From positions 25,680,270-25,744,269 of the forward strand of contig NC_049903.1 in assembly GCF_001411555.2 (NCBI RefSeq): 64,000 nt of DNA, given 5' to 3'. The translations under genes and the position numbers were made by a program. This DNA comes from Juglans regia (taxonomy: Eukaryota > Streptophyta > Magnoliopsida > Fagales > Juglandaceae). A model generated the notes under the pieces. It did no database searches, was not told where the DNA came from, and saw only the letters and a program-made list of their open reading frames with translations. Position 1 is the first letter of the stretch. Each line of letters starts with the position of its first letter. Shown here piece by piece: positions 1 to 13,446 of the stretch.

Positions 1-889
1 ATTTTTACTCTAGTTTTTTTACTCACCTAAACTAGAGTAATTTATTATTATTAATTTTCTTTTTAAATTTGCCAAACGACACTTACGGCCAAATCGGAAT
101 ACAAGATAATCGATCTACAGCCCAAAGTATGTTGGAAATTATGAACCATAATGTAAACTTGACTTGCATGTTTTCCAATCCTAATTGTTGATGATTTAAC
201 AGTGCGAGAAGTATATGTTGGAATTGAAATACTGAAAGCTGGGAAAAAGACGAGATCGATTGAGCAGTATTGACACGTACGCTTTAGCTCCTGATCTTAG
301 GATGCCAAGACAGCCATGCTCATGTGGTCGCAGTTATGTCCACAACCCACAATCATAATACTGAATAAATTAAGAGCACATAATCTGAATAAAATATTGC
401 ACACTTAACCACGAGAAAGACAAGGGGATGCCATAATTAACAAGCATCACATGCATCACTTTTGATAGAGAAGCATTTGAGTGGGCACTTGAGTATATTT
501 GATTTAGGACTTAACACATTAATCCCACCCGCCCTCTTTTCCCCCCCACTTTTTCACATTACAACAGGACCCGGAATTGAAATGGACCATCCCTTTATAA
601 TAACAGCAATAATAACCTCTCAAGTCTCAATACCAGAGAGAGAGAGAGAGAGAGGTTACCCTTTTTGACTTCTTCAAGGTCACTCTCTTCGATCCATCCA
701 TCCCTTCCCCCCAAATTCAGCACAGAAACCTGCCTATAAAATACTGTACTCCAAGTAGGACTCGAATGAAATTTTCTTTATGGAAGTTTGATCACCGACC
801 CCACTGACTTTATACCTAATCTTTACCAAACTTTGTGGATCGTTTATTTTCTACCATTATTTTATTTATCAAATAATTTTAAAATGTTT
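1..889. other. Intergenic AT-rich DNA, no gene seen
   Basis: No coding region, RNA gene or recognisable transposon is visible. Open frames are short and lack family motifs. The only clear structure is an (AG)n microsatellite at about 635-654. Pyrimidine-rich runs flank it. Confidence 0.6.
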
Positions 890-1168
890 AATAGGAGGAG
901 TGGAGTAACTCTTCTTTATAAAGATTATGATGAGTTTATTTCTAAGTCGTGTGAGACTTCTCAACACGCTCACTCACGTGTAGGCCGGTATTTCCGGTAC
1001 CATTATCGTGGATAGGTCGGAGGAGTTCATCATTGTAACCTGGTTCTAATACCATATAGAGAGATTAATTTTTCCTAATAAAAGACTTAATAAGAAGAAT
1101 GTGGTAACTTCTTATAAAGATCCAGATGAGTTTATTTTTAAACCATATGAGACTTCTCAACAATGGCT
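890..1168. repeat. Two diverged ~80-bp direct repeats
   Basis: Copy 1 starts at 890 and copy 2 at 1089. Both run through a (G/A)AGTAACT(T)CTT-TATAAAGAT...GATGAGTTTATTT core and end in GAGACTTCTCAACA. About 120 bases separate them. The pair probably comes from a decayed retroelement or a local tandem duplication, but I cannot name the family. No reading frame spans both copies. Confidence 0.6.
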
Positions 1169-1939
1169 CTGTAATTAATTAAGCCATTTTCTTTCTCTTT
1201 TTATCTGTTTCCTTTTGTTAACTGAACATAAGACTGCCCATTTTTATCTTCCATTGAAAACCCAGCTCTAAATTAACTTCCTGAGAATCTTAATCCTATG
1301 ACGTATAATGGGTCAAAAAGTTAGGGTCACTGGATAGGCACTAAGTCACGAGGATGCAGCTTTCCTGTTTCGTGATTAATCTGTACGTCAAGGGCATGGC
1401 CGGGGAGGAGTACTTGTCCTTTGTGTGTTAGTTGTTTTTTCCCTCCCCTTAAGGGCATGAAGCCCATGATATGGAATGTGGGGTCTTCTGTTCTATCATT
1501 GCGGACAGTGGTCCTTGGTGGACGGTGCCCCTGCGGATGGACTGTGGTGGTCCTTAATCTGTACTCCTCCTGTTTAGAGCTTATGCCTAATAAAACTATT
1601 CGCTTTCTAATATTATTCAACACATATTTTAAAAATCATTAGGCATGAGACTACGATTCCTAGTCCAACAAAGTGAGGAACTGAAAATTAGAAGGATATT
1701 GTTGATAACGACATCCTACGATATCATGTTCCGACTAACACACACGACACTTACCCGACTAATACTATATATATTAGTTGCTTATGAAGGCTCGACTTGC
1801 CACTTGAGATTCTTAGTTCAAACGCCTTTTTTGTTTTTAATTAATTTTTCTTTGGCAATAATTTAAGCTACAACCTAGCTAGTTGCTTTTCCTAGATACA
1901 AAATTTGGAGGGAAGGTGGATTATGCATATGTCTGTCTA
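1169..1939. other. Intergenic DNA, nothing recognised
   Basis: There are short overlapping open frames on both strands at 1327-1866, without any recognisable domain or codon pattern. No gene is supported. Confidence 0.5.
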
Positions 1940-2060
1940 GGCTACGTTGAATGTTAAGACGATCTCAAATAATCTGTAAATAGTAATGAATAATAGTAAA
2001 TTATTTATAAATAATAATGAAATAGTATCAAACTACGTACTTCACTTACCAAACACAGCC
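1940..2060. mobile_element. Small inverted-repeat element (MITE-like), ~121 bp
   Basis: The left end GGCTACGTTGAATG and the reverse complement of the right end, GGCTGTGTTTGGTAAG, are imperfect terminal inverted repeats. The interior is rich in GTAAATAGTAATGAATAATAG-type motifs, like the element at 35523-35684. The flanks read TA on both sides, which would fit a 2-bp target duplication, but two bases prove little. Family membership is inferred from ends and interior motif only. Confidence 0.55.
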
Positions 2061-4200
2061 TAAGGGCCTATTGATCAATTCAAGTTATAATAAAGGGGTA
2101 GAAGAAATATTATAAGAATGCTTCAAATGGTCAAGTAATCACCAACTAATTATTTAATTGAATATTCAAAGTGCTACTGACCATGGATAGAATATTAAGC
2201 AACTAATTGAATTATCAATAAAATAGTGACAAGAATCGGTGAAAAAGTTGACCGTTTGTTATATTACACATAAAATTAAATCAAAAGTGAATAATTAATG
2301 TAATTTTTCTAATAAATCTTGTTGACTAATAGGGAAGAAATCAGCCTCCAGAGAATAAACTTAATAATTCATGTATTGTTATCTAATTAGCATTAATAAT
2401 TCATTTAAAACCTAATAGTCATGTAGTTTAATTATATATATTGAAATTAGCAGAGTACTAATACACCTACAACTCTTTTCAATTAGTTTACAATTCATTT
2501 TGCAAACAGTCAAAGAAATCACGACATTCTATTAAAAATAAATTTAAGTATTACAAAACTACATTAATATATCTTATGTAGAGTTGTAAAATAATTGTAA
2601 AACTCATAAGATTATGATCATTTTCCTTGACGCAAGTCGACAGACATCTTATGGGAATAGTACTCTCGATCAGTCCCTTCCATTACTTCACATTGATCAG
2701 GAACCTAACTTCTTTGACGATCGAGGATTTCTCTATATGAATATACCGTGCCTTGTACGTCATCATGAATTTTGTTTGATTTTGGCGTATTTGAATTGAA
2801 TTAAAAAATATATATAATATTATTTTATTAGAAAGTTTTGTAAAATTGGTGTCATAATTTTTATCATTTCGACCTCTAAGCTAATACATGATCATGCAAT
2901 AGGGTACTGTAGTAGTCCCAATCAGCTCATATTATTGGATTGCAGCTCATATCATAGGGTACTGTAGTAGTCTATAGATCACTTGGAAATTATTAAAATA
3001 TTTTCTGTTATGTAAAAAAAGTAATGTAAACTAATGTCATTGTTCAATAATATATGTCAGTTTGATTATTAAAATTTAAATGAAAATGTAACTTGAACTA
3101 ATGTTGCATGCCTCTCAGAGATAAAAGGTTTAAACGTTTGGCCATCAAATAAGGGATTGTGCATTTTGGTGAATTAGAAGCTTTTTCAAAATCTTATTTA
3201 TAAATTAAATAGTTATGACTTTTCACAAATATTTTTTCCTTTTAGTCATGACGTTTCACAAGTGTTATTTTATTTTTTAGTTGAGATTTTTTAAAAGTGT
3301 TCTTTCATTCTAGTTGTTATTTTTCATCAGTGCTTTTTCATTCTCTATAAATATAAAATTTCACCCACAAATTTACACAGTCCAAATTATCTAGAAAATT
3401 AGATAAACACCCTCTCTTTTAGTTTTTCTTTCTTTTTTTTGGGTTTTAGCTATTTTATATCAAGTTCGAAGATTTATTTTTGTGTGCGCCGAAAATGAGA
3501 TTAACGGGAACCGAAATTGTTGTGTCTCAAGAGTAGACGGTCAAGAAACCTGGTGCATATTAAGATTTGGAGGTGGCAACATCTACTCTTAGGGAAAGCA
3601 TCCATTACAACGTGCTTCAATACCGGATTCTCTCTTTCTAATTTGTTCTTATCATTTTTATTTATTCTCTAGTTTACAAAGCATATGCACATATATCAAT
3701 ATTTTTTCAACACATATTTCTTTGTTGACAAGATTTAAGAAATGAGAAATAATATTTGCAATCGTAAAGTACAACAAATGTAGTGCACTTTTTTTTTAAA
3801 AAAAAAAAAAAGGATAAATATGGGACACATGAAAAAATTAATTCTTTAATGGTAGAAATCACTCTTTTTCAAAAGGAGTGTGCGGCGCTTATATAATCCA
3901 TGACTTTATCTAATATTACTCAATTAACAATATAGACATTTGTTATAAAACTAATTTTACAAAGAATATAATAGGACAACACAAAATTTACATAGAATCT
4001 CAACAAAATATCTTGTGAAGCTGCCCCGCCACCCACCCGACGGTGCCGTGTCCACTGCCTTGCCCTCACCTTGGCAAGGTGGTCAACCCAACCTGCCCCA
4101 TGGGGGTGGGGATCCCTGTCCACAAGAAAAATAGAGGGCGGGGAGCAGAGGCGGACTGGGCCAGACCCTCCACACCCTGGGCTAGGCTAAGCTCGGTCAA

Positions 4201-4236
<36 letters not shown>

Positions 4237-6149
4237 CTATGAAAAAAAATTAAATTCATTATCAAAACAACATTGTTTTGATAAAAAAATAATAATAATA
4301 ATTTTTTTAACAGACGAAGAAAACGTTTTCGATGGGGGGTTAAGTTAAACCTAACGCTCCCTTCCCCACCCCCCGAAGCTTCTCTTCCCGATTCCTCCTC
4401 TCTCTCTCTTTCCTCTCTCGCCACAGTAGAGCCTCTCTCCCTCTCGCCATGATGCCGTCCTCCTCTTCTTCTCTCTCCCTTTTTGATCTATTTCTAATGG
4501 ACCAATTTGTTGTTTGGTAAGGATTTTAAATTTTTTTAGTAGTTTAGAATGTTTTTGTTTTATGGATTTGTTGTGTATTTTGTTGTGGAATGTGTATTTG
4601 TATTTTAGTTTGGATTTGTTGTGGATTTTGACACTAAAATGTGATTTGATTTTGTTTTTTCCCACGGCTATGAGTGGTGCCATGGTGGACAAGGGGTGAA
4701 TGGCTCAATGGTCCATTCTCACCTCCGATGTGTGGAGGCGAATCCCGAGGGGAAAAACCCCACCCTCCGCCCATGAGGGAGTGGGGTGCGAGAAGTGGGC
4801 AACCCAGCCCCATAGGGTGAGGTTAGCACCTGTACATGATCATTCAAACGAAGTCTGTAAAGTTATCAAAATAAATGTAACTCAAACATCATTCAAACAT
4901 TGTCAAGGCAAAATGCATAAATTTTTATATATGGACAGTTTTGCGTAAAATCTTATATATGCAAAAATAATGTGTATGAGTATTCACAATGATATATCTA
5001 ACTTTCTTTCTAAAATGGTTAGCCATAAGCCATTTTTATTCTAGCAATAAAAGTTGTTTAAATGTAATCTAGATGGCTTATATGTTCTTCATCAATTTTG
5101 TTTAAAAATAATGTGATTATGAGAAATATAAAGAAAGAGAGGGAAAGAGAAAGAAAAAATAAAACATTTACATAGATTAATAGAGCTTATCCAAATGTAG
5201 AGAATCAATATAGCTCAAATGTATTTTGATAAATGTTTACATAAAATGATCAAGAATTCTTTTAGCCTGTTTAGAGTTCTCTTATTATAGGCTTGTTTAG
5301 TTTTGGCTTATCTTTATTATCTGGTTTTATTTTGTTGTATTTGTATTTAGGAGGATTTGGAATTCTTTATTTGTAATCTCCCAGATGCTTCGCTTGTAAC
5401 CATAATATTCCTCTACTATAAGTGTGAACATACCAATAAACTTGAAATGGGGCCACTAGACGTGTGGCTACCGGCTCTTTGCAAAAAATAAAAAAGACTA
5501 TTCTTTTAGCCATTGTTAGCCATTTTACATCTTCGCACGAAATGGCTAAACTATGGTGATTAATATGCGAAAATAAAAAATTTGTGTAAATGATAAACAT
5601 AAATTATTACTATGATCCATTTGCTTTTTTTCCAAGGACCGAGGGAGTGGGTGTGCATACTCCTATTCTAAAAACGGAACGCAACATCTAAAGGAAGAAG
5701 AAGAAGGTATGGAGGGTGGTAAGATCCCTCCCTTCTTTCTTGAGGGTAGATGCTCTATCTCGTAACATATCTTCTTCTTGTAGTTGTGAATGATAGTGGA
5801 TATGGTGGAGTATAAGTCAACAAGTTGTTATTCAGTCAAAACTAATGTTTGTGCTTTAAAACAACTCAAATAAATAAAAAAGATATATAAAAAAAAAATC
5901 AATTTATCCACATTCAATTCCATGTTTTTATTAATTTTGTAGCAACCAATATAAAAAATTTAACATTTAGTTTTTTAGGAAAACTCTACTCCCACCGAGG
6001 ATACCTACCGAATTTTTGTACCAAATTGCTTTTCATTTTTTTATTTTTTATTTTTACTTAATGATTAAGGAAGTATTTTTTAATGAATATGTGAATTTGT
6101 TTTATTCTTAAAAATGTTTCAAGGGGTTTAAAAAATATTAACAAGAGAA
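2061..6149. other. Intergenic DNA with microsatellites and two GC-rich patches
   Basis: No gene is supported. The stretch holds an (AC)n microsatellite at about 4205-4231, a short AAT run near 4288-4300, a CT-rich tract near 4398-4445, and long A/T homopolymers (for example near 3788-3811). Two GC-rich patches, about 4020-4190 and 4680-4830, stand out from the AT-rich surroundings and share CCCCAT/GGGG-rich wording. They may be remnants of one non-autonomous element, but I could not define ends. Confidence 0.5.
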
Positions 6150-6342
6150 AAAATTTACACTGATCGGTAGAAAATTTCGATAGACTCATCAGTGGCCCTA
6201 GCATTACTATTTTTTTTATGAAAAAAATTAACATTTATAACAAAATATAACGTTGAGAGTAAAACAAAAGTTTCAATGAATTTCAAGACAGAACCATGAA
6301 CAAATTCAAGACCCTTCTCTACCCATATTCTCTCTTCATCCA

Positions 6343-9300
6343 TCATGTAGGCTGTTTTGCAAGCTTGTGTGCAACTCCATTTGCTTCTCTATAAGTGAAG
6401 TGTACTTTCGAGCAGGGATGAAGGAGAAGTAATTTCTTGATATCCTCAATTACTTGTCCTTTCCAAGCCCAACATTCTTCTTTGGCACGAATTGCTCTAA
6501 TAACAATATGTGGATCCCTTTCAAATGTCACATTTGAGAAACCAAGTTCTGTAGATGCCTCCATTGCCCTCTTTAGTGCCAAAGCTTTAGCTGTGCATGG
6601 GTATAACCAGAAATCTAACTTTGTACATAATGCCATTAGAATTTCTCCTTGGATAACTTGCAATAGCACCAATCCTTACTCTTTTAGAAGTTGAATTCAC
6701 TACAACATCCTAGTTTATCTTGACTCTATGTTCTTCTGACTTTTTCCACCTGCAATTACTCCTATAAGATCTTGTGGCCATGGTAAACACATTGTTTCTA
6801 ACTTGAGCTTCCTTGAATTCTTCTAGTGCTTGTTCTGCAGCAAATTATAGACATTGGGGTTCTTCAAATTTGCTTTCAAATACATACTTATTTCTTCTAT
6901 GCCAGATTCTCTTCATGACAATTGAAACCAACTCCAATTGCTTAGGCTTCAACTTTGTATGCAATCTTTCCACAACTCAAGGAAGTCCATCAGTGTCCCT
7001 AACCATTTATGCACTAGGCTACTATTGGAAGATCACACATCAATTGCAGTTGTGCAACTCCACAAGCCATGATAAATAGTCTCTTCCTCTTTATTACAAA
7101 TGGGGCATAATGGGGATTCAAGTACTTGTCTCTTTGCCAAATGTTTCCTGGTTGATAGGATTACATGGCATGCTTTCTATATGATGCGCTTTGTACTTCC
7201 CGGGACTTGTAAATTCCAAATCTGGTGCCAATTAGCATCCTCAGCAAATGCCTTGATGTTTCTCCCTTCATGCATCTTTTTCTAGAATGTGCCAAGTGGT
7301 AGGCACTTTTCACAAGAAAAATACCATTATTTGAAAATCCTCATATCAACTTATCTTCCATTCCCATTTTACTAAGAGGAATGCTATAAATAACTTCTAC
7401 TTCCTTAGGACTAAATATTTCGTTTATCATTTGTTTATTCTAGCATCCAATATCCTCTTGAATTAGTAGCTCAACTGTGGCCTCTCCATCTAATATCTTC
7501 ACAGGGGATCATACTTGGAAGGAGGATTGGATTAGCAGCCATCTATCTATCCATATTCTGATCTTTCACCCATTCCCTACTCTCCACAACAGTCCCTCCT
7601 TGAGTAGTTTTACAGTAGACCACATGCTACTCTAGACCTGAGATGGTCCATGACCAAGTTTTGCATCAAGAAATTTTAAATTCCTAAACTATTTTTCTTT
7701 CATAATCTGGGCAGCCATTGATGAAGGGTTGCAAAGGAACCTCCAAGCTTCTTTAGCCAGCAAAGCTTTATTGAAGCACTCCAAATCTCGAAAGCCTAGA
7801 CCCCCTTTATTTTTTGTAGCCTCCATTTTGTGCTAGCTCCTTCATTGAATCTTATTTTCATTTTATATGACCCCACTAGAATTTTGCTATCAAAGTTAAA
7901 TTTCAATGCAAAGCATATTTGGTAATGTGAAAACACTCATTGTGAATGTGGGAATAGCTTCGATTACAGCCTTGAGGAGGATTTCTTTACCAGTCTGAGA
8001 CATAAAATTGTTTTTCCAACTGTTAAGTTTCTGCTAGATTCTATCTTTCATACTCCTGAAAGTGTTGTACTTTGATCTTCCCACTAATGTTGGTAACCCC
8101 AAATATCTTTCGTAGCTACCACTGAGATTGACACATGCTGCTTATATAATCAGATTTATGTTACTACGGGTAGTATTGGAGTTGAAGAATATATATGTTT
8201 TTTGTTTATTCAAACACTAGCCAAAGGCAGCCCCATAAATATCCAATAAACTTGGTATTTTTTTACCATTCAGTTATGGTGGATCTATAAAATAGGACAC
8301 AATCATTAGCAAAAAGAAAATGACTTATTCTTATTTCCCCTTAACAACTAATTTATCCATGAGAGCACTCAATCCTTTTGCACATGAAATGAGAATGTAA
8401 GGAAATGGTGGATCTCCTTACCTAATCCCACTCGAAGGGAAGATTTTCTCTCTCGGTTGTCCATTCACAAGAATAGAGTATGACACTGTTTCAACACACT
8501 CCATCATCCGTGCAATCAATTTCTCATCAAAGCCCATTTTTTTTTTCCATAATAGCAGCCAAAGACTTCCACTCAATACGATCGTAAGCTTTGGAAATGT
8601 CAAGCTTAATAGCCATACTTCCAGTTTTTCCTTTTTTTTTTTTTTTTCTAGACCTCATGGAATGGGGCATTTCATAGGCAACCATCACATTATTTGTAAG
8701 AGTCTCCCAAGAATACAAGCACTTTGGTTTTTTGAAATGATTAAAGGTAAGACTTTCTTTAGCCTATTAGCAAGTACTTTAGAGATCACTTTGTACAACA
8801 TGTTACAAAAACTAATAGGGCGTATATTGTTAATAGACTTCTGAGTTTTAACCTTTGGAATCAAAGCTATATAAGTACAACTTAAGGAAGTATTCAAGCC
8901 CTCACCTTGAAGTACACTTAGCAGTGCAATGCATACCTCCTCTCTTACTAAGCTCCAGTGATCTTGATAAAAGCATGCTTCAAAACCATCGGGCCTGGGT
9001 GATTTTAAAGAAGCCATCTGATGAAGTGCCACTCTAACCTCTTCTGCTATAAATTCTTTTAGAAGTTCCTCATTCATCTCTTGTATCACTCGGGTGCCTA
9101 CAATTGAGAGACAGGCTTCCAAATCTTCCTTGGAAGGATTTGATGAGCTAAACAAATATTGGCAGTGTAGCCAAAAAGCATTCTCTATTTCTGTTTGCTC
9201 CTTTAATATGGCTCCTTGTTAATTTGAATGTTGAGAGATCTTGTTCTTCTTCCTTCTCTGGCTTGCACGTGAATGGAAAAATTTGGTGTTTCGATCACTC

Positions 9301-10368
9301 AACTGGTACAATTTTCTTTTGGCCCTTTGTTTCCACTTAATATCTTCAATCTCTAGTAGTTGGCCGAGTTCTTCTTGCAAATATTTGATTTCTGTAGAAA
9401 AATGATGAACCTCATTTTCTTGCAAGATTTTGAGTCTAGTAGTTTTCCTTGCAATCAACTTTTCACCATCTCGAAATCTAATGTTACTCCATTTAGTAAG
9501 GGCCCCATTGCATAACTGAGACTTTCTTGAATTTTGCTAACTGAGTTTTGGGATCTCAGATAAGTTCCCCATTCTCTTTCTATTACTTGTCCACAATCGG
9601 CATCTGTTGTCCAGTTGGCCTCATACCTGAATAATTTCCTTTTGGGCTTGTTCCTTTTGTTACCCTTTTCTATGACCAATAGGATTGGCTTGTGGTTTGA
9701 ACATCTAGCAGCCAGGGTATCAACTCTCACATTATGAAATTTCGTAGTCCAGGAAGAATTGACCACTGCCCTATCCAATCTCTCCTTGGTAAAAGTGTGA
9801 TTTTCATGCTTATTGCTCCCTATATATTTGTCCCCTTCCAATTGAGATTGTATAGGCTATTTTCTTTCATTATCTCCTTAAATCCATTCATCAAACTTTC
9901 AGCCTTTGGACTACTTCCATATTTTTCATCATGGGATATAATTTCATTGAAGTCCTCAACAATGCACCAAGATCGGGAATTAGAGGGTCTCAACGCAGAC
10001 AATAACCCCCATGCTTATTTTCTCTTGCTACTAGTCTCCGGGTGACCATAAAATCCAGTCAAAAACCATCTGTTGCCTAGTTCATCTTCACCCACCCAAA
10101 CATGAATATGTCTCTATGAGAAATGTTGTACTTCCATAACACACTTTAACTTCCATAAGAGTGCTAAATCCCCTTTCTTCCCAAGTGGCTCAACAACAAA
10201 ACATCCAGAGAAACTCAATTTCATTTTTATTGCATCAAATCTAGAGGACAATAATTTTGTTTCAATTAGGAAGATGATGTCGAGTTGCTTTTCCTTCACC
10301 ATAAGGGGAAGATCGTGAATAGTCTTAGGGTTCCCAAAACCATAGTAGTTTTAACTTAGGGTTTCCAT
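6343..10368 (-). pseudogene. LINE ORF2 (endonuclease, RT, zf-RVT, RNase H) pseudogene
   Basis: The probable start at 10368-10366 gives METLS followed by a stop, then GNPKTIHDLP, the usual opening of plant L1 ORF2. Endonuclease pieces lie at about 10302-9455. The RT N-terminal part is at 9155-8685 (YIALIPKVK, RPISFCN), with AIKLDISKAYDRIEW at about 8600. The zf-RVT cysteines lie near 7110-7050 (CPICNKEEETIYHGLWSC). The RNase H tail is at 6672-6343, ending TYREANGVAHKLAK. The RT catalytic motif, normally FADD, reads FAND at 8302-8313, so one catalytic aspartate is lost. Numerous stops and frame changes separate the pieces. Confidence 0.85.
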
Positions 10369-10429
10369 GATGTTTGTGGGACTGTTTTATAGCCTCCTCT
10401 ATTGACAATTGTGTTTCAGCCCCATCCAA

Positions 10430-11821
10430 AAGTATAACTTTTTGTTTTTCTTTGAGCTCTCATCAGTGGAAAGCTTGGTTTTGCTACTACTCAATTCCCT
10501 TTTAGAAAAAACACACTTAGAAAAAGAATTCGAAGTATTACCTTGCTCTCAGGCTTCCCTCTTCCATTTATTCTCGATTAAAATCACTTCCCTACCATTA
10601 ATAGGAGCTTCAACACATAAAGCATTAGTAGTCTTATTCAAACTTGGGCATTTTAAAAGATGTGGCTTTTCAACAGAAGTTGGGCCTAGCCCACTATGTA
10701 ATACATTGAGGCACAGAATACTAGGGCTATAAGACTCTTTCTGAGTATCTTCTTTATATATCGTATTATCCTTGCCTCCAATTTGAGAGGATACGATCTG
10801 CATTATCTCCTCCTCAATTAGCTCTTATCTATTATCCGTTTCCAAACCTTCCAGTCATTTATTCATTTTCCTTGAAGACGTCGATTTCAGTAAGGAAACT
10901 TCATTTGCTAAAGCCAAATCACTGTGGATCTCTCCATCTATTATGCTTTTCTCATTCCTAGACCTTTTTGTCGCCTCGCCGATGGATGGTGGCTCTGCCC
11001 CTCCTTCGGACTCATTTTGGCTATGTTGATAAGGTTCGCTATAGCATCATGTGAGTAGTTCTGAGCTCAATTTTCCTTACTCTGTCCAGTAGTAGGAGTT
11101 GCTCTACGCCATGATCCATATTGTTGGTCAAAGGTTCTGCTGTGACTCTACTTCTTGCCTGTGCTACTACATCCCTATTTCTCGTGAACAATCCTCCCAC
11201 ACTAGAAACATATCTTCAGTAATTTCTCATATCTAATAGGTACCAAGAGTTTTTGTCCCTTCACATTAATCATTCGACCACAGATAATAGGTTTCCTCAA
11301 TTCTATCTCAATTCTCATCCTCAGATAACCCCCCCATGCAAATCCATCCTCTTGGGCATCACCTCTTCAACTTCTCTAATTGTGGCTCCTATATGCCTTC
11401 TAGTTTCAATGTTCATGCAATCAAAGGGAAGGCTATGGATTTGTACCTAGAAGACTTCACGGTCAAAGCTCATGAGATGTGGTTGAATCATCCAATCAAA
11501 AGGTCTCAAGGCTAGAAGAGTATTATTAAAAAGCCATGGTTTTCCCCCTGGTACACAATTTTTGTCATAAGTACTATCAAACTTTATGATGAACAAGTTT
11601 GGGTGAATGTCTTGAAATTAAAATTTCCCCACTTTCCAAATCTTTTCCATTGTAGTTTTCACAACCTCTTTCCCTACAGTTCGCTTAGAGTGAAGTTTGC
11701 CCACCATGCATAATTCTTCTTTTTTTGTTATCTCCTCCATCATCCCCAGATCTAGATTGATGGAGGAGCTTTTCGCTTCTGATAATCAAAACTGGTCCCA
11801 TCTATCTGTGAGTTCCTCCAT
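10430..11821 (-). pseudogene. LINE ORF1 (DUF4283 plus CCHC knuckle) pseudogene
   Basis: A start codon at 11821-11819 opens a frame beginning MEELTDRWDQF and running into DUF4283-like wording, including KPWLFNN, LLALRPFDW and VQIHSLPFD. Such proteins are the nucleic-acid-binding ORF1 products of plant L1 elements. Near 11180-11220 the minus strand encodes a zinc knuckle of the form C-x2-C-x4-H-x4-C (ICF*CGRIVHEK*GC), with stop codons at two of the variable positions. In-frame stops occur already near the N terminus. The C-terminal part is low complexity and its end is not defined. Confidence 0.7.
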
Positions 11822-11935
11822 TTCCTCATTTTTTATCTAGCCACTGCCGGCTAGAGGACCCTACTCACCCTTACTATGAAAAGTAAATCGTGACTTCACA
11901 GGCTCCTCCACCTATTCTCAGAGTAAGACGGTAAA

Positions 11936-13030
11936 GAAGAGAGTAAAATAATTGTAGTAGAGAACCATGATGGGTCTTTATTTAAATGTTGTTTTAAGAC
12001 AAACTTACAAAAGGTTTTTCAATAAAAGGTATTTGGCACTTTATTGGTTTCAAAGTCTTTTCAAAACCGTAAGTTTTGATTCAACACCCCCTTTGTTTAG
12101 GGGCACACTAGATTTAGAATCTTGTATAATTTCTTGAAGCCATTTGGTTTACTTGCGTCTTCAACCAGTCAAAATTCCATGGCTTTAAGCGAGAATTTGA
12201 ACCTGTATGCTCTTCTATGGTCCCTTAAAGGCAGTAGGCCGCAATACGCCACATAACAAGGTTGCTTACATGTTGGATTTTCCCTCTGATTCCTAATCCA
12301 TCTCGTTTTTTATGTTTCATGCCTTAAGAAACTTCGTAACCCTAACAAGATCTTAGTTTCAAGATTCCTTCCATAAAATCCAATGGAATGATCAATCTAG
12401 AATCTAAAAAACTTAGAAAGCATTATTAGACCTTGGCAACAAGATCGTTTTAAGGTAGATTAATGTAAGGTAACATCTATTAAAACATATAAAAGTTGAA
12501 ACATCTCTTTATAAAATGCTGTAACACTTCAGCATTTGTCTATTTTAATTCAAATTTTAATTAATTTTCCTTAATTATAATACAAACGCACTTACATTTA
12601 CCCCCATTAGTACCTTTTTATTACTTGTCTCTTGCACTTTTGGTCTTTCACCCTTTGTTACCAATTCATTAGTTGTCTCTGATGCTACCCATCTCTTGCT
12701 CTTCCCTTCAACTTCCCCCCCTTACTACTACTTCATTAGAGAGGAGTAGCCGATTATCATCTTTGAAGTCATTTATGCTACTCCAAATAGAGGTGCAACT
12801 TCTTGAAAATCCATTTGATTGAGTGGTCATGAAAGGTTCCAAAATTGGTTTCCCTCTTACAGATGAATCTCTTTATGTCGAACTTATCATAACTATATAT
12901 GAGAGAGAGAGAGAGAGGATAAGATATCAAAACAAAAAATCTAAATAATTTTCTTCACATTGCGTGAGTGTAGTACTAGTTTAAATAAATATAAAGCATT
13001 GATTTTCAAATGAGATTTGTAAGTTACTAG
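11936..13030. other. Intergenic DNA, nothing recognised
   Basis: No coding frame of note and no recognisable transposon were found. An (AG)n microsatellite lies at about 12899-12918. Confidence 0.5.
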
Positions 13031-13446
13031 ACGTTTGGACACAAAGATGAGACACAGAATTTTTAAAGTTAGTAAAACTTATCATAATTTTCTTCCCAAA
13101 CATTACGTAAATACAAAATATTTTTTAATTTTTAATATTTAATTTTTTCATCTAATTATTATTCAAATATAAAAACTAATACAACTTTTACACATTTAAA
13201 AACAAAATAAAAAAATCAATAAAACATTTACAAACTTCAAAACAAAACAAAAGAATCAATAAAATATTTCTAAATTTCAAAATAAAAATAATATTAAAAA
13301 ATAATATTTAAATAAGTTTTTAATTTTATAATATTTTTATTCAACTATTTTTTTCTAATTTTTCAAAATCTAATAAAATATTTTAACTCAAATAATTTAA
13401 CTACTATTTATCGAAATCTGAGATACTCCTAATATTCAAACGAATT
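13031..13446. mobile_element. Possible MITE-like inverted-repeat element
   Basis: The left end ACGTTTGGACACAAAGATGAG and the reverse complement of the right end, TCGTTTGAATATTAGGAGTA, share a CGTTTG(G/A)A core followed by loosely matching sequence. The interior is very AT-rich and non-coding. The ends resemble those of the element at 35523-35684 (ACGTTTGGATTC). No target duplication could be confirmed. Confidence 0.4.

Larger units (their letters stand above)
6150..11935 (-). mobile_element. Old L1-type LINE, minus strand, heavily degraded
   Basis: The domains fall in L1 order on the minus strand: an ORF1 with a DUF4283-like domain and a CCHC zinc knuckle (11821 down to about 10430), then an ORF2 with endonuclease, reverse transcriptase, zf-RVT and RNase H (about 10368 down to 6343). 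The 3' region (about 6150-6340) has a short A-run on the minus strand (T-run near 6211-6218) instead of a long clean poly(A) tail. Both ORFs carry many stops and frame changes, so it cannot encode active proteins. Neither the 5' end near 11935 nor a target duplication could be fixed. It is clearly older than the LINE at 55674-61471. Confidence 0.85.

Noticed and set aside
462..1866. Short ORFs of 60-100 codons
   Set aside because: There is no domain, no supporting codon bias visible by eye, and overlapping frames on both strands.
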